In this document: positions 11,041-22,395 of the stretch, one piece after another | Position numbering within the stretch: position 1 is the first letter of the stretch | Layout of the letters: each line of letters starts with the position of its first letter | Source: Agrostemma githago | Taxonomy: Eukaryota; Streptophyta; Magnoliopsida; Caryophyllales; Caryophyllaceae | NCBI GenBank assembly: GCA_958450325.1 | Contig: OY288245.1 | Location: forward strand, 61,429,441-61,493,440 | DNA: 64,000 bases | Direction of reading: 5' to 3' | Translations under genes and position numbers: made by a program | Notes under the pieces: generated by a model | What the model was told of the DNA's origin: nothing | What the model saw: only the letters and a program-made list of their open reading frames with translations | The model's database searches: none

Positions 11041-12189
11041 AAAATTAAAAAAAACGGAGATATAACCCCTCCTTTAACCCGACCCCAATTCATTCATACA
11101 TTCATAAACCCAACCCCCCAAATCGCAAAAACCCTAACCCCCCAAATTTCTTAACCCTAACCCCCCCTCCCTCTGGCCACCGGCGCCCCCCGCCGGCAGT
11201 CGTCCTTCCGCGCCGCTGTCACCAGCTATCCGCGCCGCCGCATCTCCCTCCGCGCCCCTTCCTCTTCGTTTTTTGTGCAGCGCCAGCATCATCTCCGGTG
11301 ATCTCCCTCCCCTGCGTCGGTTTTCGTCGATAACCGACGACTTTCTCTCCCCAAAACCCGATGTATGTGTTCAAAAGTTAGTTTTATTGTTATTGTTTTT
11401 TTTATTGTTGTTATTGTTATTGTTATTGTTATTGTTATTGTTATTGTGTTGTTATTATTGTTATTGTTATTTTGTTGTTATTGTTAGTGTTATTGAGTTG
11501 GTTTAATTTAATTAATTAAGTGAGTTAATTTAGTTGGGTTAATTGAGTTGTTGCTATTATTATTATTGTTTGTGTTATTATTACTTTTAAAAAGTTTACT
11601 GTACACGAGTAATGTTCACGGGAAAAAATAGGAAAAAAATGTCGGAAATTTTGCAAGATTTCACCTTGGATTTTTTGGATACTTTTATCGGTTTTTTGGA
11701 TAATTAGTTTGATATTATATAGAAATTAGTTACCATAAGCTATACGTGATCTAAACTAAATTAGTTTGAATTTATATATATATACACAGAGTACTAAGTA
11801 CTATATCTGATCTAAAATAAACTTAATAGAACTTGTAGTGCCTATACAATATTAATTGAATTGAACCAACTTCAATTCGAAATTAAAAAAACAAGCCTAT
11901 ATTTTAGTGTAAGTAGTTTGTAATCTATCAAGAATACTAAGATGCTACGAATATAGTTTCGGAAAAAAAAAACATTGTTTATGTAGTATTATGGTTTAGT
12001 AACACCACTGTTTATGTTGTTGTTTTTCGTTATTGTTATTATTGTGGGTGTTTTTGTTTGTTGTTGTTGGTATGAGGTGTTACTAAGTAGTATGAGGTCT
12101 TGGTTTTATTGGCTATGTTTAATTAGACCTAGTACCCGTTCATGAATTACTCATTAGGAGTAATTTATGAATAGTCCTTGATTTGGGAC
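11041..12189 (+). other. CACTA 5' leader, no clear coding
   Basis: Contains CCCTAACCCCCC runs (11100-11170), a short GC-rich stretch, and a (TTATTG)n-like repeat at about 11390-11500. From 11570 to 12190 it is AT-rich. The leucine-rich ORF over the TTATTG repeat is a repeat artefact. Confidence 0.5.
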
Positions 12190-12339
12190 TGTCTTTGTAC
12201 GGTTCATGTCACTTAGGTGGTAAACACGAAATTTGTTCTGTTGATAAGAACAGAAGTTTGGCGGCAATTCCCTCATTGTTCTCCGAATGCAGATGCGGAG
12301 TATGCATATACTTCACATTGTGCATTTGGAGAGCTGAGG

Positions 12340-14136
12340 CGAATTATTGCTGAATTTTGTTCTTATCAACAGAATACATTTCTCGTAACTTCTACAAGGT
12401 GAAAGATGTTTTGAAGGGCCTTCAACTACCTCATAAGAAGATCGATTCATGTCCTAATGGGTGCATGTTGTTTTGGAAGGCAGATTCCGACCTCGATAAC
12501 TGCACGAAGTGTGGTACCAAGAGATACAAGATTGCAACGACTAATACGAGGGGAAAGAGAGTAGCAAGTAAGGTGTTGACCTATTTCCCGCTAGGACCCA
12601 GACTACAACGACTATATGTGACAAAGAAAATAGCGGAGAAGATGAGTTAGCACCACAAAAACTCTAGAGTAAGGACAAGCGACGGTGAGGCTTGGAAATC
12701 GTTCGACCTTAAACATCCGGAGTTCTCTAAATAGCCGTGCAACGTTAGATTGGGTTTGTGCAACGACGGGTTTTTCCCGTACGGGCAGTTCGGCAAATCT
12801 TACTCATGTTGGCCAGTGGTAGAGACCCCCTACAACCTTCCACCATGGTTGTGTAATAAGAGACAGTTCATGTTGTTATCTCTGATCATACCTGGACCTA
12901 GGAATCCAAAGTCCAATATGGACGTGTAACTCCAACCATTGATTGAGGAATTAAAAAGTTTGTGGGACACTGGTGTTTACACATACGACGTGTCAAATAA
13001 GAACTTCAATCTAAGGGCGGCATTAATGTAGACCATCAATGACTTCCCCGTTTACGGGATGCTTTCTGGTTGGAGTACAACTGGTTACCGTGCATGCCTG
13101 TACTGTCGTTCAAAGGACACAAGTTCTTTTTGGTTGACCAATAGTTGTAAGGTATGCTGCTTTGACTCTCATAGAAAATTTCTACCTTCCGAACATCATT
13201 CAGAAACAATTGTGGAAGTTTTCTGAAGAAGAGACTCAATGTGAGAACAATTGCCTCCAACCGGTTATCAGGGGATGAGGTATGAGAAGAAGTAAACAAA
13301 TTTCCTACAATCATGAACGCTAGCCCCCACGAGTTGAAGAAGTTGAAAGATAAGAAAGAGGGTAGGTGGAAACAAAGCATATTTTGAGAACTTCCATACT
13401 GGAAAACATTGCTAATTAGACACAATCTCGATGTCATGCACATTGAAAAGAATTTTTTTGAGCAGCTTATAAACACTATCATGGATGTACCTCATAAGAC
13501 ATCCTTCGAGCCAAAAGGCAAAGCTGACGTCAAACAACTATGTTTTAGTCGACCTAAATCATTGGAGTTCGTTCTAGAAAAATCAAAAAAGAAGGCTTTA
13601 TGTGACTGGGTATCTGGTTTGAATTTTCCGGATGGTTATGCATCCGACTTGTCTAGGTGTGTAGACCACTCAAAAATGATTTTGCATGGCATGAAAAGTC
13701 ACGACTGTCATGTGTTTATGGAGGGGTTGTTGCCAATAGCATTAAAGAAGGTTGTCCCTACCAACACATGGAATGAAATTACGGAGATTAGCCTGTTCTT
13801 CCGCGACTTGTGTTCGTATACCATTTCGGTGGACTCCATGAACCGTTAGGACAATAATATCGCTGAAATCATTTACAAATTGGAAAGAATATTTCCTCCG
13901 TCATTCTTCAATTCAATGGAACATTACCAGTGCATCTGCCTTATGAAGCAAAGGTTGGGGGCCCCGTTCAATATCATTGGATGTATCCATGTAAGAGGTA
14001 CAATCACAACTGTCATGAATTATCAAACTTAAATAGTAGACATAATTACCCGAAATCATATTGTTTTGCAGGTTCCTTAATCACTTGAAGAAAAAAATTG
14101 GGAATAAATCCAGGGTTGGAGGATCAATATGCAATG
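12340..14136 (+). pseudogene. TNP2-type CACTA transposase, 5' part
   Basis: Translated pieces match the transposase family tnp2: LQLPHKKIDSCPNGCMLFWK with CTKCGTKRYK (zinc-binding), KVLTYFPLGPRLQRLYVTK, VRLGLCNDGFFPYGQ, YNLPPWLCNK, LSLIIPGPRNPKSNMDV, LQPLIEELKSLWDTGV, TINDFPVYGMLSGWST, then HNLDVMHIEKNFFEQLINT and ITEISLFFRDLCS. Stops break it at about 12648, 12732, 12927 and 13028. At two of these (12648, 13028) a conserved Trp is now TAG. An 81-bp GT-AG segment at 13991-14071 looks like an intron. The reading LKKKIGNKSRVGGSICN runs into the Tat1 insertion at 14136 and resumes at 29540. It would excise and reinsert the element; this copy is inactive. Confidence 0.85.
14132..14136. repeat. 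Tat1 target-site duplication, left copy (CAATG)
   Basis: CAATG directly before the LTR start TGTAGACACC. It is identical to 29535-29539 after the right LTR. Confidence 0.95.
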
Positions 14137-14497
14137 TGTAGACACCCGCATTTTGACTGCCAGGTGTCTATGGCAGTTTCCCAAAAAACACCCGATGATG
14201 ATCGGACGCTAACGTGTTTCTATGCGCTCGGATACGGGCTCAAATCCATTAATTGTTGGCTAACACACTTACAGAGTACAAATCTCACAAAATCAACCTC
14301 GAATCCAGGTCCAGTGGGCCGTTTCCAATCAAATAAGGCTAATTTGGGCCGAAACCGACACCGGATGTAAAACCGACTTTTTAGCGATTAGGTCAACCCC
14401 GGTCAAAGTCGTTTCCGAGACACACAAAACAGCCCCTCACATCATCAAAAGTCCAAAGTCAAGGTCCAATAGACTGACCCGCGCGACCCAGCTGGGC

Positions 14498-14605
14498 CAC
14501 TCGATCGAGTGACCCACCCACTCGATCGAGTGGGCCTGTTTTGAGCCCGGCTGCAAGGGTAACGGGCCACTCGACCGAGTTAGCCACCTACTTGGTCGAG
14601 TAACC
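14498..14605. repeat. Tat1 LTR palindrome block A (ACTCGnnCGAGT), upstream of TATA
   Basis: Four sites: CACTCGATCGAGTG at 14498-14511, a perfect 18-bp palindrome CCCACTCGATCGAGTGGG at 14517-14534, CACTCGACCGAGTT at about 14568, and ACTTGGTCGAGTA at about 14590. The last two are inverse complements of each other at the core (GACCGA/GGTCGA). The block ends about 25 bp before the TATA box. Confidence 0.95.
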
Positions 14606-14630
14606 CTAAACCGGGTGCCCTAGGCATGCC

Positions 14631-14638
14631 TATATAAA
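14631..14638 (+). promoter_or_regulatory. TATA box of Tat1 5' LTR
   Basis: TATATAAA within GCCTATATAAACAACCC. The equivalent TATATAAG is at 27451, 42980, 50515 and 57195 in the other Tat-type LTRs, always 25-30 bp after the last palindrome. Confidence 0.85.
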
Positions 14639-15684
14639 CAACCCTTTTACACAACTTCACACAACTTTTACAACCCTAATTTTACACACACAACCCTAAG
14701 CAAACCCTAAGCAATATCACACTAGCAAAACCCTAAACCTAGATTTTAGGAATCGATCCCGAGCCACCATAACTCAACCTTCATACACCTCGAAACTCTT
14801 GTGTTAAAGCCACGGTTACGAGTTCGATCCGAGACAAGAACATGTAGGTTGAGGGTGTCAAAACCCCTTTTCTCTTCTCCTTCTCTTCTCGTCGTCTTCT
14901 TTTTTTTTTTGCGCATCTTTCTTCGTTCTTTTATTTTTTTCGTTCATTGCATCATAATATCGATAATATAATATCAAAGCATTAAAATACTTATTGATTT
15001 GTGTCGAATGTGAGTGATGGTGGGATAAGGAAAACTGCATATACAAGTGTACTGCTCGTCGTCGGTCGCTTATCCCATCACCCCGATCGTTTGATTATTG
15101 AAATAAGTTAACTTAAACGAAAATCCTTTTTATTTCGTTTTCATCATTATTCGAGTCACATATTTACGTCAATTTTCAAAACAAACATTGTATCTTAATA
15201 AGGGTCGAAACCCGTTGACACGGATCCGACATCACAATTCCTAGGGATTTATTTCGATGTCGGAAAAGTCGAGGGAATCAAGTCCTTTAATTTAAGCATA
15301 GAGTCGATTCCCTAGATTCGATACCAATTTCATAATTGGATGTCGAATCTAGCAATCTAGTCACATACATTAATTAACGCGATTTATCCATATCGCGATA
15401 ATTAATTTAAGACGACTAAAATTAATTTATTTTCTTTTATTTTCACTCTAGTATGCCATATCGATTTGATAATCGAATATGGGATACTACGAGTATCCAA
15501 AATTAGAATCGAATATAAATCCCGCAGTATTTATATTCGGTTCAACAAAATCGACAATTCATAAAATCCGAGTCAAACATAAATTGTGCAATATTTATGT
15601 CCGATTTGGTAGAATCGTCGAATTATCAAAAATCAAAAGCAATTTCAAAATCAATACAATTTGCAAACGAATTACAATTCGTAC

Positions 15685-15912
15685 AGGGGGCACTCGACCG
15701 AGTGCCTAGCCCATTCGGTCGAGTGGCGCCCCAAAATCAGGTCAGAATGCCTATTACGACCCCCACTCGATCGAGTCTCACAGTGACTCGGTCGAGTGGC
15801 TATGTACTCGACCGAGTTGGTCAATAACTCGGCCGAGTACGTCCAAAACGCAAAGCAAAATCCTTTTTTAAGGTCCACCCGATCGAGTCCTTCGACCACT
15901 CGATCGGGTAGC
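15685..15912. repeat. Tat1 LTR palindrome block B (U5 side)
   Basis: Eight ACTCGnnCGAGT-like sites: GCACTCGACCGAGTGC, CATTCGGTCGAGTG, CACTCGATCGAGTC, ACTCGGTCGAGTG, ACTCGACCGAGTT, ACTCGGCCGAGTA, CCCGATCGAGTCC and CACTCGATCGGGT. Centres AT, AC, GT and GC all occur while ACTCG and CGAGT arms stay. Confidence 0.9.
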
Positions 15913-16712
15913 CTCATCACGACCACAAGTTACGAGTCATACATTCTTCTATTTTCTAAATTCGATAGTATTTTACGACTTAAGTCAACACGTGCTTAAT
16001 CAATCACGTGTATTTACTATTTTATTCAAACCATGCATCATCTTGTTTATCATTCAATTCAATTCAATATTTGCACAAACCGTTATTATTCGTTATATCG
16101 TTACTAACCGTTTGTCGTTTCCTTCGTCAATTTTTATCGTTTGTTTTATTTTAATAAAATGAACCCACATGCTAAAATTCCACTTTGACGTAGAATTAAT
16201 TGCATTAAATTGACATAGAAACTCGCTTTTCAATTTCTCACATGTTTAGGAAAACAATGTTTGCATAAGCATTTTTTTATCGTCTAACTAACGCGTGTAT
16301 TAGAAAGTCATTCGAATTCTTAGTAGAGGCCGCTAAGTGCGGGCGGGGTTGGGTGTCCTTTGTGGGTTTCCCAACACGTACCCTCACCCCTTACTCAGAA
16401 CCTCGGTTTCCAGATGCCCGAAACCGTTGGCGCACGAGAGTCATTCAATACACGATATCCGATAATGTCGGTATCGGTATCAAATGCAAAGGGATGAGCC
16501 CAATAAACTCTGACATCGAAAATGGGCCGTATTGTGTATACGGCCCACTACAACATAGAGTGGGCTCGAATGGTTCCAAATAACCACAAAATTCGGTGGC
16601 GACTCCACATAGACCTAAATTTCAATTCGATCCATTCTCATATGGAGATTCATTCGCCTACCCAAACCCGCGCGTGGCCGCGTCGGGGTGGACTTATGTC
16701 ATGTCCACAACT

Positions 16713-16730
16713 TGGCGACTCCGCTGGGGA
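16713..16730 (+). other. Tat1 primer binding site, tRNA-Arg type
   Basis: TGGCGACTCCGCTGGGGA, 3 bases after the LTR. This is the PBS known from Ogre/Tat elements. It recurs at 45106-45123 (TatNA) and, with one change, at 59270-59287 (Tat3). Confidence 0.9.
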
Positions 16731-17797
16731 TTAACTGATGCATGACTTACCATCGGCATCCTTAGGGTGAGACTCGAATAGAAATCGTTTGACGAATACA
16801 ATACGCGTTTTAGTTTTACGGTTCATGCATAACCCATATTTTCCCGGGCCGGTACTCGCGACCGACGTCCCACTATACTGTTGATGTACTCCAATATGGA
16901 TATGTCAAAAGGTTTCCATAGTCGATTTGAGTGGGTTTCGCGGCATGTTCTAAGATCAACTCGACTTAGGAAGTCCGTCCCGATCAACGTCTAGACTATG
17001 TACACTGGTATAGACCCCTTATAGACCGACCGAGACTTAGTATAGAGCATACATGGCGTCGTTATAATGCTTGTGTGACTACGTGCTACTTGGTTTCCGA
17101 GTCGTTTTCAAAAATCATTTTTTTTTTTCAAAGATTGCATCTTTTTTGAACTATTCGATTTCAAAACCCGGGACACATACCGAATTTAGGACTTGTGATT
17201 TTTCTCAAAATAGCCTATTTTCTAGACGGTATGCTGCCCAATTCAAAACTCGAAAATACTTTCGAACTTTCAAAACCCGTGGTCCAATACGCTTTTCGTT
17301 TTTTTTCGAAAATTGGGCCCTCAACCGAGTTTTCTCGGACCTTTCTCAAAAACAATCGATTTTCAAAACCTCCTTCTCCTTAGGACTTCCCGTATTTAGC
17401 AGTGTCGGGTCGTGTCTTAAGTTGTCAAGGTCTTTAGCGTCGAAACTCCGTCGATCTTACATCAGGAGTTTCTTCCTTATCGCAGTCTGCCTTATTAGAC
17501 TAAGGCAAGGCCCACCTACGTAGGACAAACCCCTACAAAGGAGGGCCCGTCAACACAATCGAGTCCATAAGTCTGGGGAAGTCTCACGTGAACCTTCCTT
17601 CGAACAGGACTAGGCCCACCCGCCAAATCCTAAGGAAGGCCCACATTTCACAAGTCACCTGTCTAGGTGTCTTTTTCGAGTCATTTCCCTTTTTGAGTCT
17701 TGTTCGGGATGTACTTTCTATTCCGGGTTTTGGGCTTAGTTTCTGATTACGCGGTGTTCTTACAGACAGGCCATCCGTGACAAGACATCAACTCACG
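16731..17797 (+). other. Tat1 untranslated leader
   Basis: About 1.07 kb with no conserved reading frame. It is strongly similar to 45124-46040 (TatNA) and 59288-60340 (Tat3), including CCCGGGCCGGTACTCGCGACC and CCACCTACGTAGGAC. Conservation without coding suggests RNA functions such as packaging or dimerisation, or simply recent common descent. Confidence 0.6.
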
Positions 17798-19513
17798 ATG
17801 GACGAGTTGAAAGAAGAACTAACCAAGATCGAGACTCAGCTGACTTCCATTCAGGTTAACCAAGCAACGTTAGCCACTCGCCTAAGTGCCGTAGAAAAGA
17901 CGGCCCCAGTTGAAGGATCTGAGCCCACTGGGCCCATAGCCGAGTTGATCAGTCTTGTTCGTAGGCTCGAAGAGAAAGTCCACTTATCGACGAACAACTC
18001 GATCCACACCGAAAATGCTCGTACTTATTCACCTTTGAATGACGAGCTACCTGCCAATCTCAACTTAACGGGAATTCCTATGTTTGAGGGTACCGAAGAC
18101 CCGGTCCACCACATCCAGGCTTTCAAGGACTTCATGGCAGTCAAAGGGGTGAAGTCCACTATGTTCAAGCACTTATTCCCTTCCTCCTTGGAGAAGCATC
18201 CTAAGGCCTAGTTCTACAGGCTCGACCCCAAGAATTACAAGACTTGGGATGATGTGGCGACCGAATTTGCCCGGAACTACGCCGATAACACTGAAATCCA
18301 GACTACAATCCGTACTCTGGAGGTAATGGCCCAAGAGCCCAAAGAAGGGTTCACGAAATATTTGCAAAGATGGCGGGCCGAGAGTGTAAAGCTGGTCGAC
18401 AAGCCCGGCGAGAAGGCCCTAGTGGAAGCATTCGTCAAAAACCTCATCCCATCCTACCGGGTCCACCTCCGGTATGCTATCATCCCAAATTTTACTGTCC
18501 TTACTGAAATGGGCACGAGAATCGAGGATGACCTGAGACTAGAGACCCTGACTAAGGCCTCTACCAAGGGCTATCAAGGGGCTAGTTCATCCACAAACAA
18601 GCCCGTACCTGCAGCTGCAACCCGCAGCATCTTCCACGAGGTAAATCTGCTCGACACCTCTTCCAAAAAGAATACACCGAATCGGGTATTCACAGATATA
18701 GGGACTACCTATACTTATGCCTTACAAAGGCTATCTTAGAAAGGCCTGATCCAACCGATAGGCCCAACTGCGGAGCCTCCAGTAGAGAAGAGGCCCAAGG
18801 CTTACAATGCCCAAGCTTACTGTCAGTATCACCGGGGTAACGGACATGATACTGAAAAATGTTGGAGACTAAAGCATCTGATCCAAGATCTTATCGAGAG
18901 CGGGAAGATCCCGTTGCCCGGGGACAAACCGAGCAACAAAGAAAACCCGTTCAGTGCCCATGCAATATTCACAGGGGAGGTAATCGATTGTTCTCACCTC
19001 ATTTCTCCTTTTATCCGACAAATCAATGGGATATGGTTCGATGACGAGGACGACGTGTATCTAGCCAAAGGGGAAGCTGTCCCCATCACCCTTGAAGAGG
19101 TCCGCAAAGCCAAGTCCAAAGCCTTGGCCACCAACCACCTCGCCGTTGCTGGGCGCGCCACTCTAACATCCGTCACTGAACCTGCCAGGACGGGGTCCAC
19201 CCTCGAAGAGCCGAACAACGACACGGCCCTAGTCCAACAACTGAAGAGGGTTCGAACTGATCTAACTATATGGCGACTATTGGTTAGCTCACAAGCACAT
19301 CGAGAAGCACTGACTAAGGCTCTCGATGAAATCAAGGTCGATTCGCAAGCTACCCCTGCTGAAATGGTAGCTACTATCATGCCCTACCTCAAGGGCAAGT
19401 CCAAGAACGAAGGCCCACTCATAACCTTCGCTGAATCTGATCTGCCATCATTTGGACCCAATCACAATCTGGCCCTATACATCACGGTCATCTGAAAGGG
19501 TAAGTACCTCCCG
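17798..19513 (+). pseudogene. Tat1 gag with three internal stops
   Basis: ATG 17798 (MDELKEELTKIETQL) opens an N-terminal coiled-coil-like segment. The Retrotrans_gag core follows: IPMFEGTEDPVHHIQAF, FYRLDPKNYKTWDDVATEF, PKEGFTKYLQRWRAESVKL and EALVEAFVKNLIPSYRV. A zinc knuckle YCQYHRGNGHDTEKCWRLK (C-x2-H-x4-H-x4-C) is near residue 355. A TAG at 18209 replaces a Trp and a TAG at 18737 replaces a Ser that Tat3 keeps. A TGA at about 19493 replaces a Cys. Gag builds the particle and binds RNA. The frame otherwise stays open into protease, so gag and pol are one polyprotein. Confidence 0.9.
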
Positions 19514-22036
19514 ATGACCCTTATCGACGATGGATCAGCCGTGAACGTCCTACCTTTAAGAACTGCTAGGGCCCTCGACATCACTGATACCGACTATCTC
19601 CCGACAGCGCAAACTATTCAGGCTTTCGACGGAAGCCCAAAACCAGTCGCCGGGGCCGTTAGATTGAAGATCATAACGGGCCCAATCGAAAAGGAGTTGG
19701 AATTTCAGGTGATAGATGTCACCTCGTCATTCAACCTCTTGCTGGGAAGGCCTTGGATCCATGCAGTCAAGGCCTTATCGTCTACCCTCCACCGAAAAGT
19801 CAAGATGCCACTTAAAGACGGTATCATCACATTTGAGGCGACCCCGATGACCGTGGCTAGCTGTAATGCCACAAGCCGGGCCGAACCGCGAGGATTCGAC
19901 TTCGTGGGAATGATCGTAGAGGAATATCTCTTCAAGCCTTACTTCGCCCCTAGCATCGACACGATGCTACAAAATCTGGGTTACCTACCCGGAGCCACCT
20001 CAAGACCGTACCTTCCGGCGGGGAAGGTTATCGAAGTCCTAGAAAATGGAGAGTCCCGACTCGGATTGGGATATACTATAAGCTCGGAGAATGTGGGCCG
20101 GGCCGGTGCAATCAAATTCGTCACTCCAGTCTTCGGAGCTATTCAAGTGGGTCTCTACCAACCCACCATCACATATCCCGAGACCAAAACGGCTCGGGAA
20201 TGCAACTATATCCCCGATGATATATTCACTATTATCCAGAATGAGTCCGAGAAAGGTAAAGGCGATTCCGAGGCCGTGCTGGGGCTCTTATTTGGAGAAG
20301 ACAAGACCGTCCCTGCTCCAAAGGACGATTTGGTCAATCTGATCCTCCGCAGCGATCGGTTTGACCCAACAAAGCTGATCACCGAAGTTGGTGCAGATAC
20401 AGGAACTAGGGCCTGGAGAAAGACTGTCAAATGGACGGATAACCAAGGACGGATCTACAAGCTGACTACCGGCGAGGAAGACATGCCGGATAACGAGTCC
20501 GAGTCTGAGTCAGAGTCAGAGTCGGAGTCTGAGTCCGAGTTTAGAGGGTCTGGTGCTGGAGTCGAGTCTGTAACCCATCTTCCCTTAGCCACTGAGATCT
20601 CGGGGCCTGTCCCAAGACCTCTCCCTATCCCGCCACTGACCAATGATCAGATGGCAGCTCTATTCGAGCTTTTCTCAAAATTTACTATTAATAATAATAT
20701 CGAAAACCGTTCTGCTTACGACTTGTCTTATTTCCAAAATTTTCTCAATTTCAAAAATTTTATATGCAATGACATTGAGAAACCCGACGAACAGGTACCT
20801 CTGTCCCCACATCTGATTGAGCAGCTCGAACAAAGGGAGTCCAGAGATCCAGTAATCGAAGAAACCGAGTCCATCAATGTGGGAACCACTTTAGAGCCCC
20901 AGATGCTTAAGCTGGGCCTATCTTTAAATCCAGAGGAGAGAAAACAATTCACAGACCTCCTCCAAGAATTCAAAGATGTCTTTGCATTGTCCTACAAGGA
21001 CATGCCGGGAATAGATCGAGAAATAGCAGAACACCGAATACCCATCAAAGATGGGTGCAAACCGATAAAACAGAAGCTCAGAAGAATGAAGCCCGAATGG
21101 TCTCTTAAAGTCAAGGAAGAGGTCGATAAACAATTCAAAGCGGGTTTTATACAAGTGTCTGAATATCCAGACTGGGTCGCGAACATCGTGCCGGTACCCA
21201 AGAAGGACGGCAAGGTGCGAGTATGCGTGGACTTCCGGGACCTAAACAAAGCTAGCCTAAAAGACGATTTTCCGTTACCACACATCGACATTTTGGTGGA
21301 CAACACGGCCGACCATGCCCTTCTATCATTCATGGATGGATATGCCGGATACAATCAAATTAAAATGGCAGAAGAAGATATTGGTAAGACTAACTCCATT
21401 ACACCATGGGGGACTTACTGTTACACCGTCATGTCATTTGGGCTTATCAACGCCGGGGCCACTTATCAACGGACTGCCACTACTTTACTACATGACATGA
21501 TGCATAAGGAAGTGGAGGTTTATGTGGACGATATGATCGTTAATTCTAAAGACCGAAGTGGCCACATCTCGGCTCTAAGAAAGTTCTTCATCAGAATACG
21601 CAAATACAATATGAGACTGAACCCACAAAAATGCAGTTTTGGGGTAACGTCGGGCAAATTACTGGGCCATATCGTTAGCCAACGCGGCATCGAGGTCGAC
21701 CCACCTAAAATCAAAGCCATCACCGAGATGCAGCCACCCAAGACCGAAAAGGAAATAAGGGGGTTTCTCGGGAAAGTCCAGTACATCAGCCGGTTCATTT
21801 CAAAGCTAACGATGGTATGTGAACCCATTTTCAAGAAATTGAAGATCGGGGAACGGGTGCTATGGGACGACAAATGTCAAGCAGCTTTCGATAAAATCAA
21901 GGAGATTCTGTTTGCTCCGCCGGTACTAATGCCACCTCAACACGGTTTGCCTTTGTCGTTATACCTAACGACGACCGAGACAGCCATGGGGGCTATGCTG
22001 GCCCAAACAGTCGAATCAGAAGAACGAGCTTTTTAA
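19514..22036 (+). pseudogene. Tat1 pol: protease, linker, reverse transcriptase, start of RNase H
   Basis: The open stretch encodes 840 residues. Protease: active site IDDGSAVNVLPL (DDGS at 19526-19537) and LLLGRPWIHAV. A long linker follows, with an acidic Glu-Ser repeat at about 20495-20541. RT: KKDGKVRVCVDFRDLNKAS, HALLSFMDGYAGYNQI and the catalytic YVDD at 21531-21542, then the thumb KCSFGVTSGKLLGHIVS. Near 20110, about 22 residues present in Tat3 (including HKATNILKGTYIGP) are deleted in frame. RT copies element RNA into DNA. The frame ends at TAA 22034, where a Tyr is expected in the RNase H. Confidence 0.93.
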
Positions 22037-22395
22037 TACATCAGTAAAAAGTTCCTCGAGTAAGAATACAAGTACACCATGCTCGAGAAAACGTGCGTAG
22101 CTTTGGTTTGGGCCACTAAAAAGCTCAGACACTACATCCTCAGTCACGAGGTACATGTGTTATCCAAAATGGATCCTATCAAGTACTTATTCGAGAAGCC
22201 CATCCTCAACGGCAGGATGTCAAGATGGACTTTAATGTTATCTGAGTTCGACCTCAAGTTTGTACCATTAAAGCCATCAAGGGTCGGGTAGTAGCCGAGT
22301 TCCTCGCTGACAGCCCGATATCCGAAGAAGGCCACACTGATACATGGGCCTTTCTTGATGAAGACATATTCCATACCGATACCGAGACATGGGAT
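22037..22395 (+). pseudogene. Tat1 gypsy-type RNase H, degenerate
   Basis: After the stop, ISKKFLE, a further TAA (22060), YTMLEKTCVALVWATKKLRHY and GRMSRWTLMLSEFDLKFVP continue the classical gypsy RNase H and connection. The position normally holding the first catalytic Asp reads TTTETAMGAML, lacking Asp. That is typical of the Tat lineage, where this domain has lost activity. A one-base frame change near 22270 precedes GRVVAEFLADSP. Confidence 0.8.

Larger units (their letters stand above)
14137..16709 (+). repeat. Tat1 5' LTR
   Basis: Starts TGTAGACACCCG and ends GTCATGTCCACA, 2573 bp. Contains palindrome block A (14498-14605), TATA box (14631), a CT-rich region (14870-14940), palindrome block B (15685-15912), and a conserved 3' part starting GTAGAGGCCGCTAAGTGCGGGCGGGG. 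Conserved short ORFs inside the LTR also occur in other copies but shift frame between families. Confidence 0.97.

Noticed and set aside
11273..11506. Leucine-rich ORF in the CACTA leader
   Set aside because: Generated by the TTATTG repeat.
16353..16583. 76-codon ORF conserved in several Tat LTRs (29178-29408, 58910-59140)
   Set aside because: The open frame follows from recent LTR identity. In TatNA LTRs the same DNA is not open, and changes do not favour silent sites by eye.
17071..17523. Leader ORF of 150 codons (similar openings at 45468 and 59487)
   Set aside because: Frames differ between copies and the composition is low-complexity (Phe/Ser/Lys); better explained as untranslated leader.
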